Source of the DNA: Bin94 sp965215535
GTDB lineage: Bacteria > Gemmatimonadota > Gemmatimonadetes > Longimicrobiales > Gaopeijiaceae
NCBI GenBank assembly: GCA_965215535.1
Contig: OZ244063.1
Span: 1,054,001-1,118,000 of the forward strand
Length of the DNA: 64,000 bases
Direction of reading: 5' to 3'
The position numbers and the translations under genes are program-made. Shown piece after piece: positions 41,692 through 51,667 of the stretch; the first letter of the stretch is position 1; the number at the start of each line of letters is the position of its first letter. Below the pieces are notes generated by a model, which was not told where the DNA came from, searched no databases, and saw only the letters and a list, made by a program, of their open reading frames with translations.

Positions 41692-44135
41692 ATGTCGTCT
41701 AGGGAATCGGGGCCGATCAGAACCTCGCGCGGCTTCGACCCGTCGGGCGGACCCAGTACCCCGGCCTCATGAAGCTGATCGACCACGCGGGCCGCGCGTC
41801 CGTACCCAATCCGGAGTCGCCGCTGCAGGAGCGAGGTCGAGCCGCCGCCATTCCGAATACAGAGATCGGCCGCCTCGCGAAAGAGTTCATCCCACTCGCC
41901 CCCTCCTCCCCTTCCCTCTCCCTCTTCGGTCTCGCCCTCCAACTGCCGCAGCTCTTCCAGGATATCGACCTCGCCGCGCATCTCCCGCGCATGTCGCAAC
42001 CCCTCGACGGAGCTCGCGCGGTCGCGGTACCATGTCATCAGGGCCTCGGTTTCGTCGGTCGAGAGATAGGCGCACTGAACCCGCACCGGCTCACTGCGCC
42101 CCGGAGGCAGGAAGAGCATGTCGCCCGCCCCCAGGAGCGAATCGGCGCCATTCTGGTCGAGGATCGTGCGCGAATCGGTCTTCGATGCGACGCGAAAGGC
42201 GATTCGGCAGGGAAAGTTGGCCTTGATGAGCCCGGTAATCACATTCACGCTCGGACGCTGGGTCGCCACCAGGAGATGGATTCCGATTGCGCGCGCCTTC
42301 TGGGCAAGCTGCGTCAGCGGCTTCTCGACTTCGGCCTGCACCGTCATCATCAGGTCGGCGAGCTCGTCCACAACCACCACAATCCAGGGCAGCCGCCCCC
42401 CCCGATAGACCCACCGCGCCGGATCCTCCTCGGGTCCGTCGGGTTCGGCGGCTCGGAGCGACACGCCGCGATCCACCCGGGCATTGAACTCGCGGAGCGA
42501 CCGCACGCCATTGACGCTGAGCAGGGTATAGCGCCGCTCCATCTCCAGAACCGCCCACCGCAAGACCCCGGCGGCCTCCTTCGGATCGGTCACGACCGGG
42601 TGGCGAAGGTGGGGAAGGTCGGCGTAGGCCGAGAGCTCGACCATCTTGGGGTCGATCAGGAGAAGGCGCAGGTGATCGGGACCGTGCCGATAGACAAGAC
42701 TGGTGACGATGGTGTTGAGGCAGACCGACTTGCCCGCGCCGGTCGCGCCGGCGATGAGCGCATGCGGCATCTGCGCCAGATCGGTGACGCAGGGATCGCC
42801 CCCCAGATCGCGCCCCAGCGCCAAGGGAAGCGCGGCCTGAGACGCGGCGTAGTCGGGAGCCTCGAGAACTTCGCGGAGTCGCACCATTTCGGGTTGCGGG
42901 TTCGGGATTTCGACACCCACGGCCCCCTTTCCCGGAATCGGCGCCACGATGCGAACGCTGCGGGCCCGCATGGCCAGCGCCAGATCGGCGTCCAGGCTGG
43001 CAATCCGGTTGACCTTCACCCCCGCATCGGGAACGACCTCGTACTGGGTAATGACCGGACCGGTGGTGCGACCGGCGATTGTGCAGCCGACATTGAAGGT
43101 GTGCAGCGTCTTGACCAGAACGCGGCCAAGCTGATCGAGCGCATCCTCCATGCCGATCGCGCTGCCGGGAGTGGGGGGGGTGAGAAGGGTGGAGGGCGGA
43201 CGCCACGACGGATCGATCCCGGCTCCGGCCCGAGCGATGGAGCGGGAGCGCTGCGGGAGCGCCAAGGGAGCGGGCGGGGCGGGAGCGGGTTCAGGCGAGG
43301 CGCCGGACACAGCGACTTCCCCCGGCCCGGCCCCCATCTGCGCCGCAGAACCCTGTTCCGGCGCGGCACCCTCGCCACCCCCTGCGCGGCCACCGAACCC
43401 GGGCTCTGCGTCGCTGGCCGCAACCGCATCCGCCTCGTGCCTCAGGGCCGCCTCTTCCCGGCGCGTCGCCCGCCGCAATCGGCCCCGCGCAACCCAGTCG
43501 CCGGCGGCTGCGCGCGTCTCCCGGCCTCCCCACCGCACACCCCGCATCATCAGCGCGGCCACGAATGAGGGCGGCCGCGTCGGGTCGAAGCGAAAAGCGA
43601 TCACTGCAGCCACCACCGCCGCCGTCAGATAGAGCACCCAGGCCGCAAAGCCTCCGACCCAGGCGCGCAGGGGTTCGCCCATGAGACGACCCGCCATTCC
43701 GGTCAGCGAGTCGCCTCCGCCTGCAAGTTCGGCGCCGAGGGGCAGCAGAAACAGAAGAGCGATCGTCAGCACCAGCAGGCTGCGCCGAAGCGCCGCCGAT
43801 CCCCACCTGCCGATCGTGGCCGCGGTGGTCAGCAACCCCAGGGCGACCGCCGCGCTTCCCAGACCCAGAAGAGCGGTCAGAGCGCGCTGCAGCGCTCCGC
43901 CGGCGGGGCCCACCGGGTTGCCGGTCGGAAAGAGTTCGGCGACGCGCGCACCCAGAATCCCGATCGGAAAGAGTGCGGCCGCCACCAGGAAGGCTGCGAC
44001 CGCAATCACCAGCGCCAGAGTGGCACTCAGACCGGTGGGAGCGTCGTTCGCGCCAGGGGAGGTGGGGGCATCGGCGCCCTCGGGGCGGTCGGATTCGGGG
44101 CGATCGCCTCGATCCTTGCGGCGCCAGGGCAGCAT
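41679..44135 (-). CDS. ftsK: DNA translocase FtsK/SpoIIIE
   Basis: 818 residues. Four membrane helices in the first 190 residues, a Pro/Ala-rich linker, then the alpha and beta motor domains with Walker A AGATGAGKSVCLN near residue 462 and Walker B WIVVVVDELADLMM. The C-terminal gamma winged helix (SLLQRRLRIGYGRAARVVDQLHEAGVLG) reads oriented DNA sequences. Pumps chromosome ends through the division septum. A run of eight G in the linker is in frame. Confidence 0.95.
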   Translation of the reverse strand: MLPWRRKDRGDRPESDRPEGADAPTSPGANDAPTGLSATLALVIAVAAFLVAAALFPIGILGARVAELFPTGNPVGPAGGALQRALTALLGLGSAAVALGLLTTAATIGRWGSAALRRSLLVLTIALLFLLPLGAELAGGGDSLTGMAGRLMGEPLRAWVGGFAAWVLYLTAAVVAAVIAFRFDPTRPPSFVAALMMRGVRWGGRETRAAAGDWVARGRLRRATRREEAALRHEADAVAASDAEPGFGGRAGGGEGAAPEQGSAAQMGAGPGEVAVSGASPEPAPAPPAPLALPQRSRSIARAGAGIDPSWRPPSTLLTPPTPGSAIGMEDALDQLGRVLVKTLHTFNVGCTIAGRTTGPVITQYEVVPDAGVKVNRIASLDADLALAMRARSVRIVAPIPGKGAVGVEIPNPQPEMVRLREVLEAPDYAASQAALPLALGRDLGGDPCVTDLAQMPHALIAGATGAGKSVCLNTIVTSLVYRHGPDHLRLLLIDPKMVELSAYADLPHLRHPVVTDPKEAAGVLRWAVLEMERRYTLLSVNGVRSLREFNARVDRGVSLRAAEPDGPEEDPARWVYRGGRLPWIVVVVDELADLMMTVQAEVEKPLTQLAQKARAIGIHLLVATQRPSVNVITGLIKANFPCRIAFRVASKTDSRTILDQNGADSLLGAGDMLFLPPGRSEPVRVQCAYLSTDETEALMTWYRDRASSVEGLRHAREMRGEVDILEELRQLEGETEEGEGRGGGGEWDELFREAADLCIRNGGGSTSLLQRRLRIGYGRAARVVDQLHEAGVLGPPDGSKPREVLIGPDSLDDICPS

Positions 44136-44151
44136 CGCCGAGCCGGGGGCC

Positions 44152-44862
44152 CTAACGGGCCGCTACGGTAATGATCTCGTCCTGCATCATGGGAACAATC
44201 TTATGGCGATCCATGGCTGCGCACAGGTGCAGATCGCGCCCAAGCCCCACATTCACCAGAGCCCGGCCGGCCGCAGTCCCCGCCAGCCACTCGGCCGAAA
44301 CCCGGTGCAGTCGCGCCAGATCGGCGGCGGCGGCCGCATCCTCGGCCAGGATCGCGCCCGGTGCGCCCTCTTCGCAGATACGCCGCACGATCTCGCCGGC
44401 GCAGAGGGTGTCGTCCAGGGCGAAGCGGTCCTTTCTGCCTGCACAGACAATCACCACCGAGGAGTCGTCCTGCACTGCGCGCGCCACCGCGCCGACATTC
44501 ATGAAGGACGCCACAATCACCCGGCGCGCCCCCTTCGCCGCCACCAGCGCCCGGGTTCCATTCGTGGTCGTCATCACCAGCGAGCGCCCCGCAACCCGGT
44601 CGGCGCTGAACTCGGCCGGCGAGTTCCCCAGATCGAATCCCGCAATGCGGATTCCTTCGCGCTCGCCGCAGAGCAGCCCATCCGGCCACTGCACGCGACG
44701 CGCCTGATCCACCGATACCGCAGGCCGGATACAGGCGGCTCCATTGGCCATCGCCTCGACCATGCACGCGGTCGCGCGCACTGCATCGATCACGATTGCC
44801 GTGGCGTCGCCGAGCTCGGCGGCATCGATCTCGGCGGGGGTAAAGCAGACGCGAATCTTCAC
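44152..44862 (-). CDS. 2-phosphosulfolactate phosphatase family protein (ComB-like)
   Basis: 236 residues, GTG start overlapping the accC stop (GTGA). Family signatures VIDAVRATACMVEAMANGA (usually DVLRATTT), CGEREGIRIAGFDLGNSPAEF, MTTTNGTRAL and IVCAGRKDRFALDDTLCAG. The named activity, removing phosphate from 2-phosphosulfolactate, belongs to coenzyme M synthesis in archaea. In most bacteria the true substrate is unknown, and no other coenzyme M gene is here. Confidence 0.88.
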   Translation of the reverse strand: MKIRVCFTPAEIDAAELGDATAIVIDAVRATACMVEAMANGAACIRPAVSVDQARRVQWPDGLLCGEREGIRIAGFDLGNSPAEFSADRVAGRSLVMTTTNGTRALVAAKGARRVIVASFMNVGAVARAVQDDSSVVIVCAGRKDRFALDDTLCAGEIVRRICEEGAPGAILAEDAAAAADLARLHRVSAEWLAGTAAGRALVNVGLGRDLHLCAAMDRHKIVPMMQDEIITVAAR

Positions 44863-46208
44863 GATTTCATTCCCCCGAATCTCTCCACGAATCCCGTATC
44901 CACATCACCCTTGCGGAAGTCTTCGTCGCGCGTAATCGCGGCCAGGTAGTCGATCGTCGTCGCAACTCCCTCTACGACAAAGGACTCCAGCGCCTCGCGC
45001 CCCCGCACCACGGCCTCATCGCGGGTATTCCCCCACACAATCAGCTTGGCCAGAAGCGAATCGTAGAAGGGCGGCACCCGATATCCGGAGTAGATGTGGG
45101 TATCGACCCGCACCCCCGGACCGCCCGGGGGATGAACGGTGGTAATCAGCCCCGGAGAGGGAGCAAAGGCGCGCGCGGGATCCTCGGCGTTGACCCGGAA
45201 CTCGATTGCGTGGCCATGCTGACGCTGCACACCCGCCGGAAAGGAGAGGGCCTCGCCGGCGGCGACCCGAATCTGCTCCTTGACCAGATCCAGTCCGGTG
45301 GTGGCTTCGGTGACCGGGTGCTCGACCTGAATCCGGGTGTTCATCTCGATGAAGAAGAATTCGCCCGATTGATCCAGGAGAAATTCGACCGTGCCCGCGC
45401 CCACGTAGCCGATCGCCTCGGCGGCCCGCACCGCCGCATCTCCCATGCGGGCGCGCAGGGCGGAGTTCAGCGCCGGCGAGGGCGCCTCTTCCACCAGCTT
45501 CTGATGACGGCGCTGAATCGAGCAGTCGCGCTCGCCCAGGTGAACCACCCGCCCGAAGCTGTCGCCAAAGACCTGAAACTCGATGTGACGCGGCTTCACA
45601 ATGCAGCGCTCCAGGTACATGGCGCCATCGCCGAAGCCGGCCTCCGCCTCGGCCCGAGCTGTGGCGAAGGTTCGCGCAAAGCTCTCCTCGGAGTCCGCAA
45701 TCCGCATTCCCTTGCCCCCGCCCCCGGCCGCCGCCTTGATCATCACCGGGAATCCGATGCGGTGCGCCACGGCCAGCGCCTCCTCTTCATTCTCGACCAG
45801 CCCATCCGATCCCGGCACGACCGGCACATCCGCCGCGCGCATCGTCTGGCGCGCCACCGCCTTGTCGCCCATGGTGCGGATCTGGTCCGGGGTCGGTCCC
45901 ACAAAGACCAGATCGGAGCGGCGGCAGATCTCGGCGAAATCGGCATTCTCGGCCAGGAAGCCGTAGCCCGGATGCACCGCTTCGGCCCCTGTGATCTCGG
46001 CTGCGGCAATGATCCGCGAGGCCTTCAGGTAGGAGTGCGCAGCCAGGGCCGGTCCGATACAGACGGCCTCGTCGGCAAAGCGCATGTGGAGCGATTCGCG
46101 GTCGGCCTCCGAATAGACCGCCACCGTGCGGATCCCGAGCTCGCGGCAGGCGCGCATGATCCGGAGCGCGATCTCGCCCCGATTCGCAATCAGCAGCTTT
46201 CTGAACAT
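44859..46208 (-). CDS. accC: Acetyl-CoA carboxylase, biotin carboxylase subunit
   Basis: 449 residues, starts FRKLLIANRGEIALRIMRAC. ATP-grasp domain with KAAAGGGGKGMR, catalytic region FIEMNTRIQVEHPVTE and the C-terminal biotin carboxylase domain. Carboxylates the biotin on AccB using ATP and bicarbonate, for fatty-acid synthesis. Follows accB by 101 bp. Confidence 0.96.
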   Translation of the reverse strand: MFRKLLIANRGEIALRIMRACRELGIRTVAVYSEADRESLHMRFADEAVCIGPALAAHSYLKASRIIAAAEITGAEAVHPGYGFLAENADFAEICRRSDLVFVGPTPDQIRTMGDKAVARQTMRAADVPVVPGSDGLVENEEEALAVAHRIGFPVMIKAAAGGGGKGMRIADSEESFARTFATARAEAEAGFGDGAMYLERCIVKPRHIEFQVFGDSFGRVVHLGERDCSIQRRHQKLVEEAPSPALNSALRARMGDAAVRAAEAIGYVGAGTVEFLLDQSGEFFFIEMNTRIQVEHPVTEATTGLDLVKEQIRVAAGEALSFPAGVQRQHGHAIEFRVNAEDPARAFAPSPGLITTVHPPGGPGVRVDTHIYSGYRVPPFYDSLLAKLIVWGNTRDEAVVRGREALESFVVEGVATTIDYLAAITRDEDFRKGDVDTGFVERFGGMKS

Positions 46209-46309
46209 CTTCTCCTGTGCGCCGCGGGACTGGTGGAGCCCCTGCGATCGCCCGCGAGCGGCTGCTCGGCAGTTCGTGGAAAATGTCGGGCGTGCACCGG
46301 GAACGACTG

Positions 46310-46786
46310 CTAGGGCTCGACCCGGAAGAGGACCTGTCCGTAGTCCACCGGCTCGGCGTTATCGACGCAGATCTCGGCGATCCTGCCACTGACCTCGCAC
46401 TCGAGCTCGTTCATGAGCTTCATCGCCTCGATCACGCAGAGCACATCGCCGGCGCCCACCCGCGCTCCGACTTCGACATAGGGATCGGCGTCGGGCGAGG
46501 GAGCCCGGTAGAAGGTGCCCACCATCGGCGAGGTCACCTCGACCAGGTTGGAGGGGGACGCGGCGGAAGAGGACGGCGTCCCGGGGGCGGCCTCGGCGGC
46601 CGGGGGCGGCAGGGGTGCAGCCGCAGGGAGGACGGGCGAAGCGGTGGCCGGGGCATGCGCGACAGCGCTTCCGGAGGGGGACTTCGCCATCCGGATGCGG
46701 GTCGGGCCGCGCTCGATCTCCAGGGAATCCAGCGACGACTCGTCCATCAGCTCGACCAGCGCCCGCAAGAGTTCGATGTCGATCAT
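46310..46786 (-). CDS. accB: Acetyl-CoA carboxylase biotin carboxyl carrier protein
   Basis: 158 residues: helical N-terminus, Ala/Pro-rich linker (about 45-78), biotinyl domain with biotin lysine Lys123 in EAMKLMNE. ATG overlaps the efp stop (ATGA). Order efp-accB-accC is conserved in many bacteria. Confidence 0.96.
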   Translation of the reverse strand: MIDIELLRALVELMDESSLDSLEIERGPTRIRMAKSPSGSAVAHAPATASPVLPAAAPLPPPAAEAAPGTPSSSAASPSNLVEVTSPMVGTFYRAPSPDADPYVEVGARVGAGDVLCVIEAMKLMNELECEVSGRIAEICVDNAEPVDYGQVLFRVEP

Positions 46787-47349
46787 CCGGTCACCCGGGT
46801 CAGGTACTTGTCCTCGCGCCGGTCGATCCGCAACCGGTCGCCGACCTCAATAAAGAGCGGCACCTGCACGACCGCTCCCGTCTCCAGGGTGGCAGGCTTG
46901 GTGGCTCCCTGGGCGGTGTCGCCGCGGAAGCCGGGGTCGGTGTCGGTCACCTCCAGCTCGACAAAATCCGGAAGCTCCACACTGATCACCGTCCCATCGT
47001 GCACCAGGCCATGACACTCCATGTTCTCCTTCAGGTACTGAAGCTGGTTCGAGCCCAACATCTCGCCGCCGATCGGAATCAGATCGTAGGTCTCTTGGTC
47101 CATGAAGTGGTAGAACTCGCCGTCGCTGTATGAATAGTTGACCGGACGCCGCTCCAGGCGCACGCTCGTCACCCGCTCGCCGGCGCGGAAGGTGCGATCC
47201 ACGACCGCTCCGGTCAGGACATTCTTGAGCTTGGTGCGCACGAAGGCCCCACCCTTGCCGGGTTTGACGTGCTGAAAGTAGGTGATGGTCCAGAGAACGC
47301 CCTCGATCTCCAGAACCATTCCATTGCGAAAATCCGCAGTGCTGGCCAT
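46783..47349 (-). CDS. efp: Elongation factor P
   Basis: 188 residues, three beta-barrel domains. The tip loop reads HVKPGKGGAF with Lys32 at the position that is modified in many EF-P proteins and inserted next to the P-site tRNA. Relieves ribosome stalling at proline runs, relevant for the Pro-rich linkers encoded here. No modification gene (epmA, earP) is in the window. Confidence 0.95.
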   Translation of the reverse strand: MASTADFRNGMVLEIEGVLWTITYFQHVKPGKGGAFVRTKLKNVLTGAVVDRTFRAGERVTSVRLERRPVNYSYSDGEFYHFMDQETYDLIPIGGEMLGSNQLQYLKENMECHGLVHDGTVISVELPDFVELEVTDTDPGFRGDTAQGATKPATLETGAVVQVPLFIEVGDRLRIDRREDKYLTRVTG

Positions 47350-47376
47350 CGGCTCCTCGTGTACAGGAAGTGGCTC

Positions 47377-47832
47377 TCAGGAAGCAGCGCCCGAATCGCG
47401 ATCCAGGAGACCGCAGAGACAGCGAAAGCCCGAAATGTAGCTGTCGATCCCGAATCCGGCGACCAGTCCCGCGGCAGCCGGTGCCAGGAAGGAGTGACGG
47501 CGGAACTCTTCGCGCCGGCAGGGATTGGAGAGATGAACCTCGACGAAGGGAAGGCCGGTGGCCAGGAGCCCATCCAGCAGCGCCACCGAGGTGTGCCCCA
47601 GAGCGGCCGGATTGATGACGATTCCATCGGCGCGCTCGCGCACCTCGCCGAGAAAGTCCAGGATTTTCCCCTCGGAATTGGACTGGAAGCACTCGACCGT
47701 CGCCGTCAGTGCGGCTGCCTCGCGGGCGAGCGCGCGATCAATCTCGGCAAGGGTGGCCGTGCCATAGATGCCGGGCTCGCGAACGCCAAGCAGATTGAGG
47801 TTGGGGCCGTGGACGACGGCGATCCTGATCAA
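47377..47832 (-). CDS. aroQ: Type II 3-dehydroquinate dehydratase
   Basis: 151 residues from a TTG at 47832 with GGAG 9 nt upstream; the open frame continues upstream but without similarity. Active-site pattern of the type II enzyme: GPNLNLLGVREPGIYG (Asn, Arg and Tyr), INPAALGHTSVALLDGL, VEVHLSN (Glu and His) and RRHSFLAPAAAG. Third step of the shikimate pathway. Last gene before the divergent ppiD-like gene; its promoter must lie in 47833-48154. Confidence 0.93.
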   Translation of the reverse strand: MIRIAVVHGPNLNLLGVREPGIYGTATLAEIDRALAREAAALTATVECFQSNSEGKILDFLGEVRERADGIVINPAALGHTSVALLDGLLATGLPFVEVHLSNPCRREEFRRHSFLAPAAAGLVAGFGIDSYISGFRCLCGLLDRDSGAAS

Positions 47833-48154
47833 GTCGACAAACTCCGGCTGGGGGAACGGGCGGTCGGTGAACACTGTCGCTCCCCGGCAGCGGGGGGCTG
47901 GGGGCAATATCCTGCTCTGCGAACCCATGAAGCTGGATCTGCGGGGGCGGTCTGTCAAAGGCGAGCGCGGCGCGACAGCGCATGGAGGGAGCTGTTGCGG
48001 TTGAGACCCGGCCGGTGACGGGGTTAGATTCCTCAATATCGACCTTCCGAATCCGGGTGCCCGCCCCGTACAACCGGGCATCCCCGGGGAAGTGTGTAAG
48101 GGGCCGCTGGTCCCTGCCCGTCGTCCCGAGGCAACGCTGGAGGTGGCAACCGCC
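47833..48154. promoter_or_regulatory. Divergent intergenic region between aroQ and the ppiD-like gene
   Basis: 322 bp with no convincing gene on either strand. It must contain the start signals of both neighbours. One plausible plus-strand promoter is listed separately (48001-48030). Confidence 0.5.
48001..48030 (+). promoter_or_regulatory. Candidate sigma-70 promoter of the ppiD-like gene
   Basis: TTGAGA (48001-48006), 18-bp spacer, TAGATT (48025-48030), about 125 bp upstream of the ATG. Each box matches consensus in four of six positions. Confidence 0.35.
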
Positions 48155-49993
48155 ATGATGGAACAACTGAGAAGAAGTACGAAGTGGATCATGATCGCCG
48201 TGGCCATTGCCTTCGGCGGACTGCTGTTCTTCGAGTGGGGAATGGACATTACCGGCCAGACGTCGGGATCCTTCGGCGAGATCGGCCGCGTGAACGGCAC
48301 GCCGGTCAACTACGACCAGTACATGGCCTCCTACCGCAATCTCTACGATCGGCAACAGCAGCTTCAGGAAGAGCCGATCACCAACGCGCAAAACTCCGAT
48401 CTTGAGGACCAGGCGTGGGACGAGGTCGTCAACAGCATCCTGATTCAGCAGGAGCTGAGGCGGCGGCAGATCGTGGTGACCGACGAGGAGGTGCGGAGCG
48501 CAGCGCTTCTGACCCCTCCGCCCGACCTCATGTCCAATCCCGCCTTCCAGACCGACGGCAACTTCGACATCTCCCTCTACCAGCAGTTCATCGCCACCGC
48601 CGACGACCTGACGCAGCTCCAGCTCGAGGCTTACTATCGCGATCTGATCCCGCGCGGCAAGCTCATGCGGCAGCTCGCAACCGGCATCTACCCCTCCGAT
48701 GCAGAGCTCTGGCGGGCATGGCGCGACATGAACGAGCGCTCCAGCGTCAGCTTTCTGCTGATCGAGGCCCAGAGCCGCATCTCCGACGACCGGATCGAGG
48801 TGACCCCGGCCGAGATTGAGCGCTACTACGACCGCAATCGCGAGGATTTTCTGGTTCCGGCAAGCGCCGAGCTGGTCTATGTCACCCTGCCGAAAGCCCC
48901 CACCGCAGCCGACACGGCGGCCGTTCTGGAGCACGCCGCGACGCTGCGCGAGGAAATTCAGGGTGGAGCCGATTTTGCCGAGGTGGCCGAGCGCGAGAGC
49001 TCCGACGAGGGAACGGCGCCCCTCGGGGGCGATCTTGGGGTCTTTGGCCGCAACCAGATGGTGGCCGCCTTCGATTCGGCCACCTTCGCCGCCCGGATCG
49101 GCAGAGTCACCGAACCGGTGCGGACCTCCTTCGGGGTGCATCTCATCGAGGTCATCGAGCGTTGGGGACAGGACTCGGCCCAGGCGCGGCACATCCTTCT
49201 GCCCTTCGAACGCACCGACGAATCCGAGATCGATCTTTTGGCGCTGGCCGATTCGCTCGAGGAGCTGGGCGAGGCCATGCCTCTGGCGGACGCAGCCGCG
49301 CGTCTCGGTCTCGAACCCGACACCACCGAAATCATCTCCACCCTGATGATGGTTCCCGGAGCCGGCCCAATCGCCGAGGGGGGCGAGTGGGTCTTCGAAC
49401 CCGAGACGATGATTGGCGACGTCAGCCCGGTCTTCGAGAACGCCACCACCTTCTACGCACTCGAGGTCGTCTCCCTGGACCCCGAACGCACCATGGACGT
49501 TGCAGAGGCTGAAGCGACGATCCGCACCACGATCGGGGTACAGAAAAAGAGCGCGCTGGCGCTGGAAGAGGCGCGCGAAATCGCGGCCGCGGTGGTCGGC
49601 GGGCGCACGCTGGCCGAGGTCGCGCAGGAGTTCGGATTGGAGTTGCGCGAGGCCGCATCCTTTACCCGCAACGACTTCGTTCCCGGATTGGGGCGCCAAA
49701 ACGCCGCCGTGGGAACCGCCTTCGGGCTGGAGATCGGCGAGGTCTCCGATGGCGTTGAGGCCAATGGCAACGCCTATGTCATCGAACGCACAGGCTTTGA
49801 AGCCGCCGACAGCACCGCCTGGCTGGAACAGCGCGATCAGCAGCGCCAGCAGATCGCCGGCCTGATCCGGCAGGAACGCATCGTACTCTGGATCGAGGCG
49901 CTGCGGGCCAATGCGCGCATCGTGGACCGTCGCGAAGAGGTGCTGAGCGCACCCGACGAAAACCCGGGACTGCCGCTGCCGCCGGTCTTCTAG
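48155..49993 (+). CDS. PpiD-like periplasmic peptidyl-prolyl isomerase/chaperone
   Basis: 612 residues from the ATG at 48155 (GGAGG 11 nt upstream). Single N-terminal membrane anchor (KWIMIAVAIAFGGLLFFEWGM), SurA/PpiD-type helical chaperone region around 60-215, then a parvulin domain at about 240-345 (LVYVTLPKAP, GTAPLGGDLGVFGRNQMV, FGVHLIEVIERW) and a second, degenerate one toward the C-terminus. It helps fold exported and outer-membrane proteins such as LptD. The only intact core gene of the right half on the plus strand. Confidence 0.88.
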   Translation: MMEQLRRSTKWIMIAVAIAFGGLLFFEWGMDITGQTSGSFGEIGRVNGTPVNYDQYMASYRNLYDRQQQLQEEPITNAQNSDLEDQAWDEVVNSILIQQELRRRQIVVTDEEVRSAALLTPPPDLMSNPAFQTDGNFDISLYQQFIATADDLTQLQLEAYYRDLIPRGKLMRQLATGIYPSDAELWRAWRDMNERSSVSFLLIEAQSRISDDRIEVTPAEIERYYDRNREDFLVPASAELVYVTLPKAPTAADTAAVLEHAATLREEIQGGADFAEVAERESSDEGTAPLGGDLGVFGRNQMVAAFDSATFAARIGRVTEPVRTSFGVHLIEVIERWGQDSAQARHILLPFERTDESEIDLLALADSLEELGEAMPLADAAARLGLEPDTTEIISTLMMVPGAGPIAEGGEWVFEPETMIGDVSPVFENATTFYALEVVSLDPERTMDVAEAEATIRTTIGVQKKSALALEEAREIAAAVVGGRTLAEVAQEFGLELREAASFTRNDFVPGLGRQNAAVGTAFGLEIGEVSDGVEANGNAYVIERTGFEAADSTAWLEQRDQQRQQIAGLIRQERIVLWIEALRANARIVDRREEVLSAPDENPGLPLPPVF

Positions 49994-50175
49994 CAGGCAA
50001 GTGGAGGCGGCGGTTCATCGAGAAGTGGTGCGACGGCCTTCTGCACGAGCCGGGGCCGGGCACCCCCTAACCGAGGGACGGTTCAAATCGACGGCTGGTG
50101 ATTCGATACGCCGCCCACCGGAGGTGTCGAACCAGTGTCGCTGATGGATTCACCGACCTCTCCGGGAGGAACCTG

Positions 50176-51317
50176 GTGCGCCCGCAAAACTGCCTTGTCG
50201 TCCTCGTCGCGTTATGCGCTTCCATCTTCCCACTCCGGGCTCAAACGGACGCCACCCTCCAGGTCCGGGAAGTCTTTTGCGTTGGCGGCCCGGGAGACCG
50301 GACGCAGTTCACCGAGGTGACTGACATCGTTGTGCGCGGAGATACCCTGATCGTACTGGACCGCAGGGAATCCCGACTGGTGGAGATCAGCGCGCATGGC
50401 GAGCCCATAGGGGAATTCGGGCGAGAGGGCGAAGGCCCCGGCGAGTTCAGGTCGGCGAGCGCCTTCGGGGTCATGGACGAAGGAGAGCTTTGGGGTCATC
50501 GACTACGGATTGCGAAGGATCACGTTCTTCGACCCGAATTGGCAGATCATCAGCACGGAGTTAGGATGGCCGGAGGGGGTGACGCCCTACGCCGTGCTGA
50601 CCGATTCTACGGTGCTGGCCATGACTGCCGTGGGCGATTCTAGGAGTCTGACGATTCTGGGGTTGCCCGGATTTTCCCACACGCATACGCTCGCCGAACT
50701 CGATTGGGAACATAGAGATCTGACTCTGGATCACCCGGATGGCTCTCACAGGGGGCGCTTTCACATGCGACAACCATTCGGGGACTGGGATCTCTTCGGC
50801 ATATTCGCCGATGGCGGCATCTGGATGGTTGAACGGCCCGCCCCCATCGAGAACCACCCCGATGGCCACCGTCGCCATTTCGCGGTGGGACTCCGGAGGC
50901 CGAGATCTCGGCGTGTCGTCCATCAGCTTCGAACGGGTCGCAATCCCGGCAGAAACGGTCGCAGACACCCTGACTGGCGTGGCCGGGATCGGCTATCCGA
51001 AGCTCTATTCCCAATCTGTATTCACGGTGGCCCAGCTTCGTGACAGGGTGTTTCTTCCCGACCACTTCACGCCGATCCATGAGGTGGTGCCGTCGGAGTC
51101 CGGCGAACTGATTCTTCGGCAGGCAGGCTTCGGGAACCGCTGGCTGCGCTTCAATCCCGATGAAGGCAAGACCGGACTGATCGACTTCCCGAATGAGTTT
51201 CAACCGATGGTCGCAGCGGGCAACAGGGTTGCTGGCCGCCAAATGGACGATCTGGGAGTCCACACGCTTTGTGTCTTGCAGATCTCGTCAGACAGGTCGG
51301 CAGGCGCCGCTCCGTGA
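50176..51317 (+). pseudogene. 6-bladed beta-propeller protein, frameshifted
   Basis: Begins at a GTG with GGGAGG 6 nt upstream and a signal peptide (CLVVLVALCASIFPLRAQ). The first part has the propeller signature GEFGREGEGPGEF. The frame shifts near 50491 in a GGGG run (after DEGELW), continuing VIDYGLRRITFFDPNW. It shifts again near 50840 in CCCGCCCCC, continuing MATVAISRWDSGG to VLQISSD. Two indels therefore separate three coherent parts of one protein of about 380 residues. Either a decaying gene or homopolymer sequencing errors. Resembles the propeller in the island but is not a copy. Confidence 0.75.
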
Positions 51318-51373
51318 CGATCTGGCCCTTCCCGCCTTCCCTGTGCGCCCCGCCCAGGCCGGTTTTCCTGTAA

Positions 51374-51408
51374 AAGCCGGTTCCCCTTGTATCCGGGGCT
51401 TCCGGCTT
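51374..51408 (-). terminator. Terminator hairpin after tatA
   Basis: Stem AAGCCGG (51374-51380) / CCGGCTT (51402-51408) with an inner CCCC/GGGG pair. In the tatA direction the hairpin is followed by a short T run (CCGGCTTTTAC). It lies 10 bp past the tatA stop, between convergent genes. Confidence 0.65.
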
Positions 51409-51418
51409 CACACCCATC

Positions 51419-51667
51419 CTACCCTGTCGTCAACCGCCGGGGGGCACCCTCGTCGTTCTGGCTCTCGGCGTCTTCGCGCGCGGCGGGGAGCTCTCTCTCG
51501 GGGGGCGGGGTTGTCACCGATGTGCGAACTTCGCGCACCGAGGACTTGAACTCGCGGATTCCCTTCCCCAGCGAGGTTCCGATCTCCGGCAGTCGCTTGG
51601 CCCCAAAGAGAAGCAGGACAAGCATGAAGATGGAGACCATTTCCAATGGACCGAGACTGAATGGCAT
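51419..51667 (-). CDS. tatA: Sec-independent translocase protein TatA
   Basis: 82 residues from the ATG at 51667 with AGGAGA about 9 nt upstream. N-terminal membrane helix MPFSLGPLEMVSIFMLVLLLFG, then the hinge and amphipathic helix with AKRLPEIGTSLGKGIREFK, and an acidic tail. Forms the pore of the twin-arginine pathway; tatC lies at 58366-59268. TatA and TatB are not separable by this sequence alone. Confidence 0.9.
   Translation of the reverse strand: MPFSLGPLEMVSIFMLVLLLFGAKRLPEIGTSLGKGIREFKSSVREVRTSVTTPPPERELPAAREDAESQNDEGAPRRLTTG

Noticed and set aside
43173..43180. Run of eight G inside ftsK, tested as a second phase-variable tract.
   Set aside because: The reading frame runs through it without a break and it encodes an ordinary Pro-rich linker.
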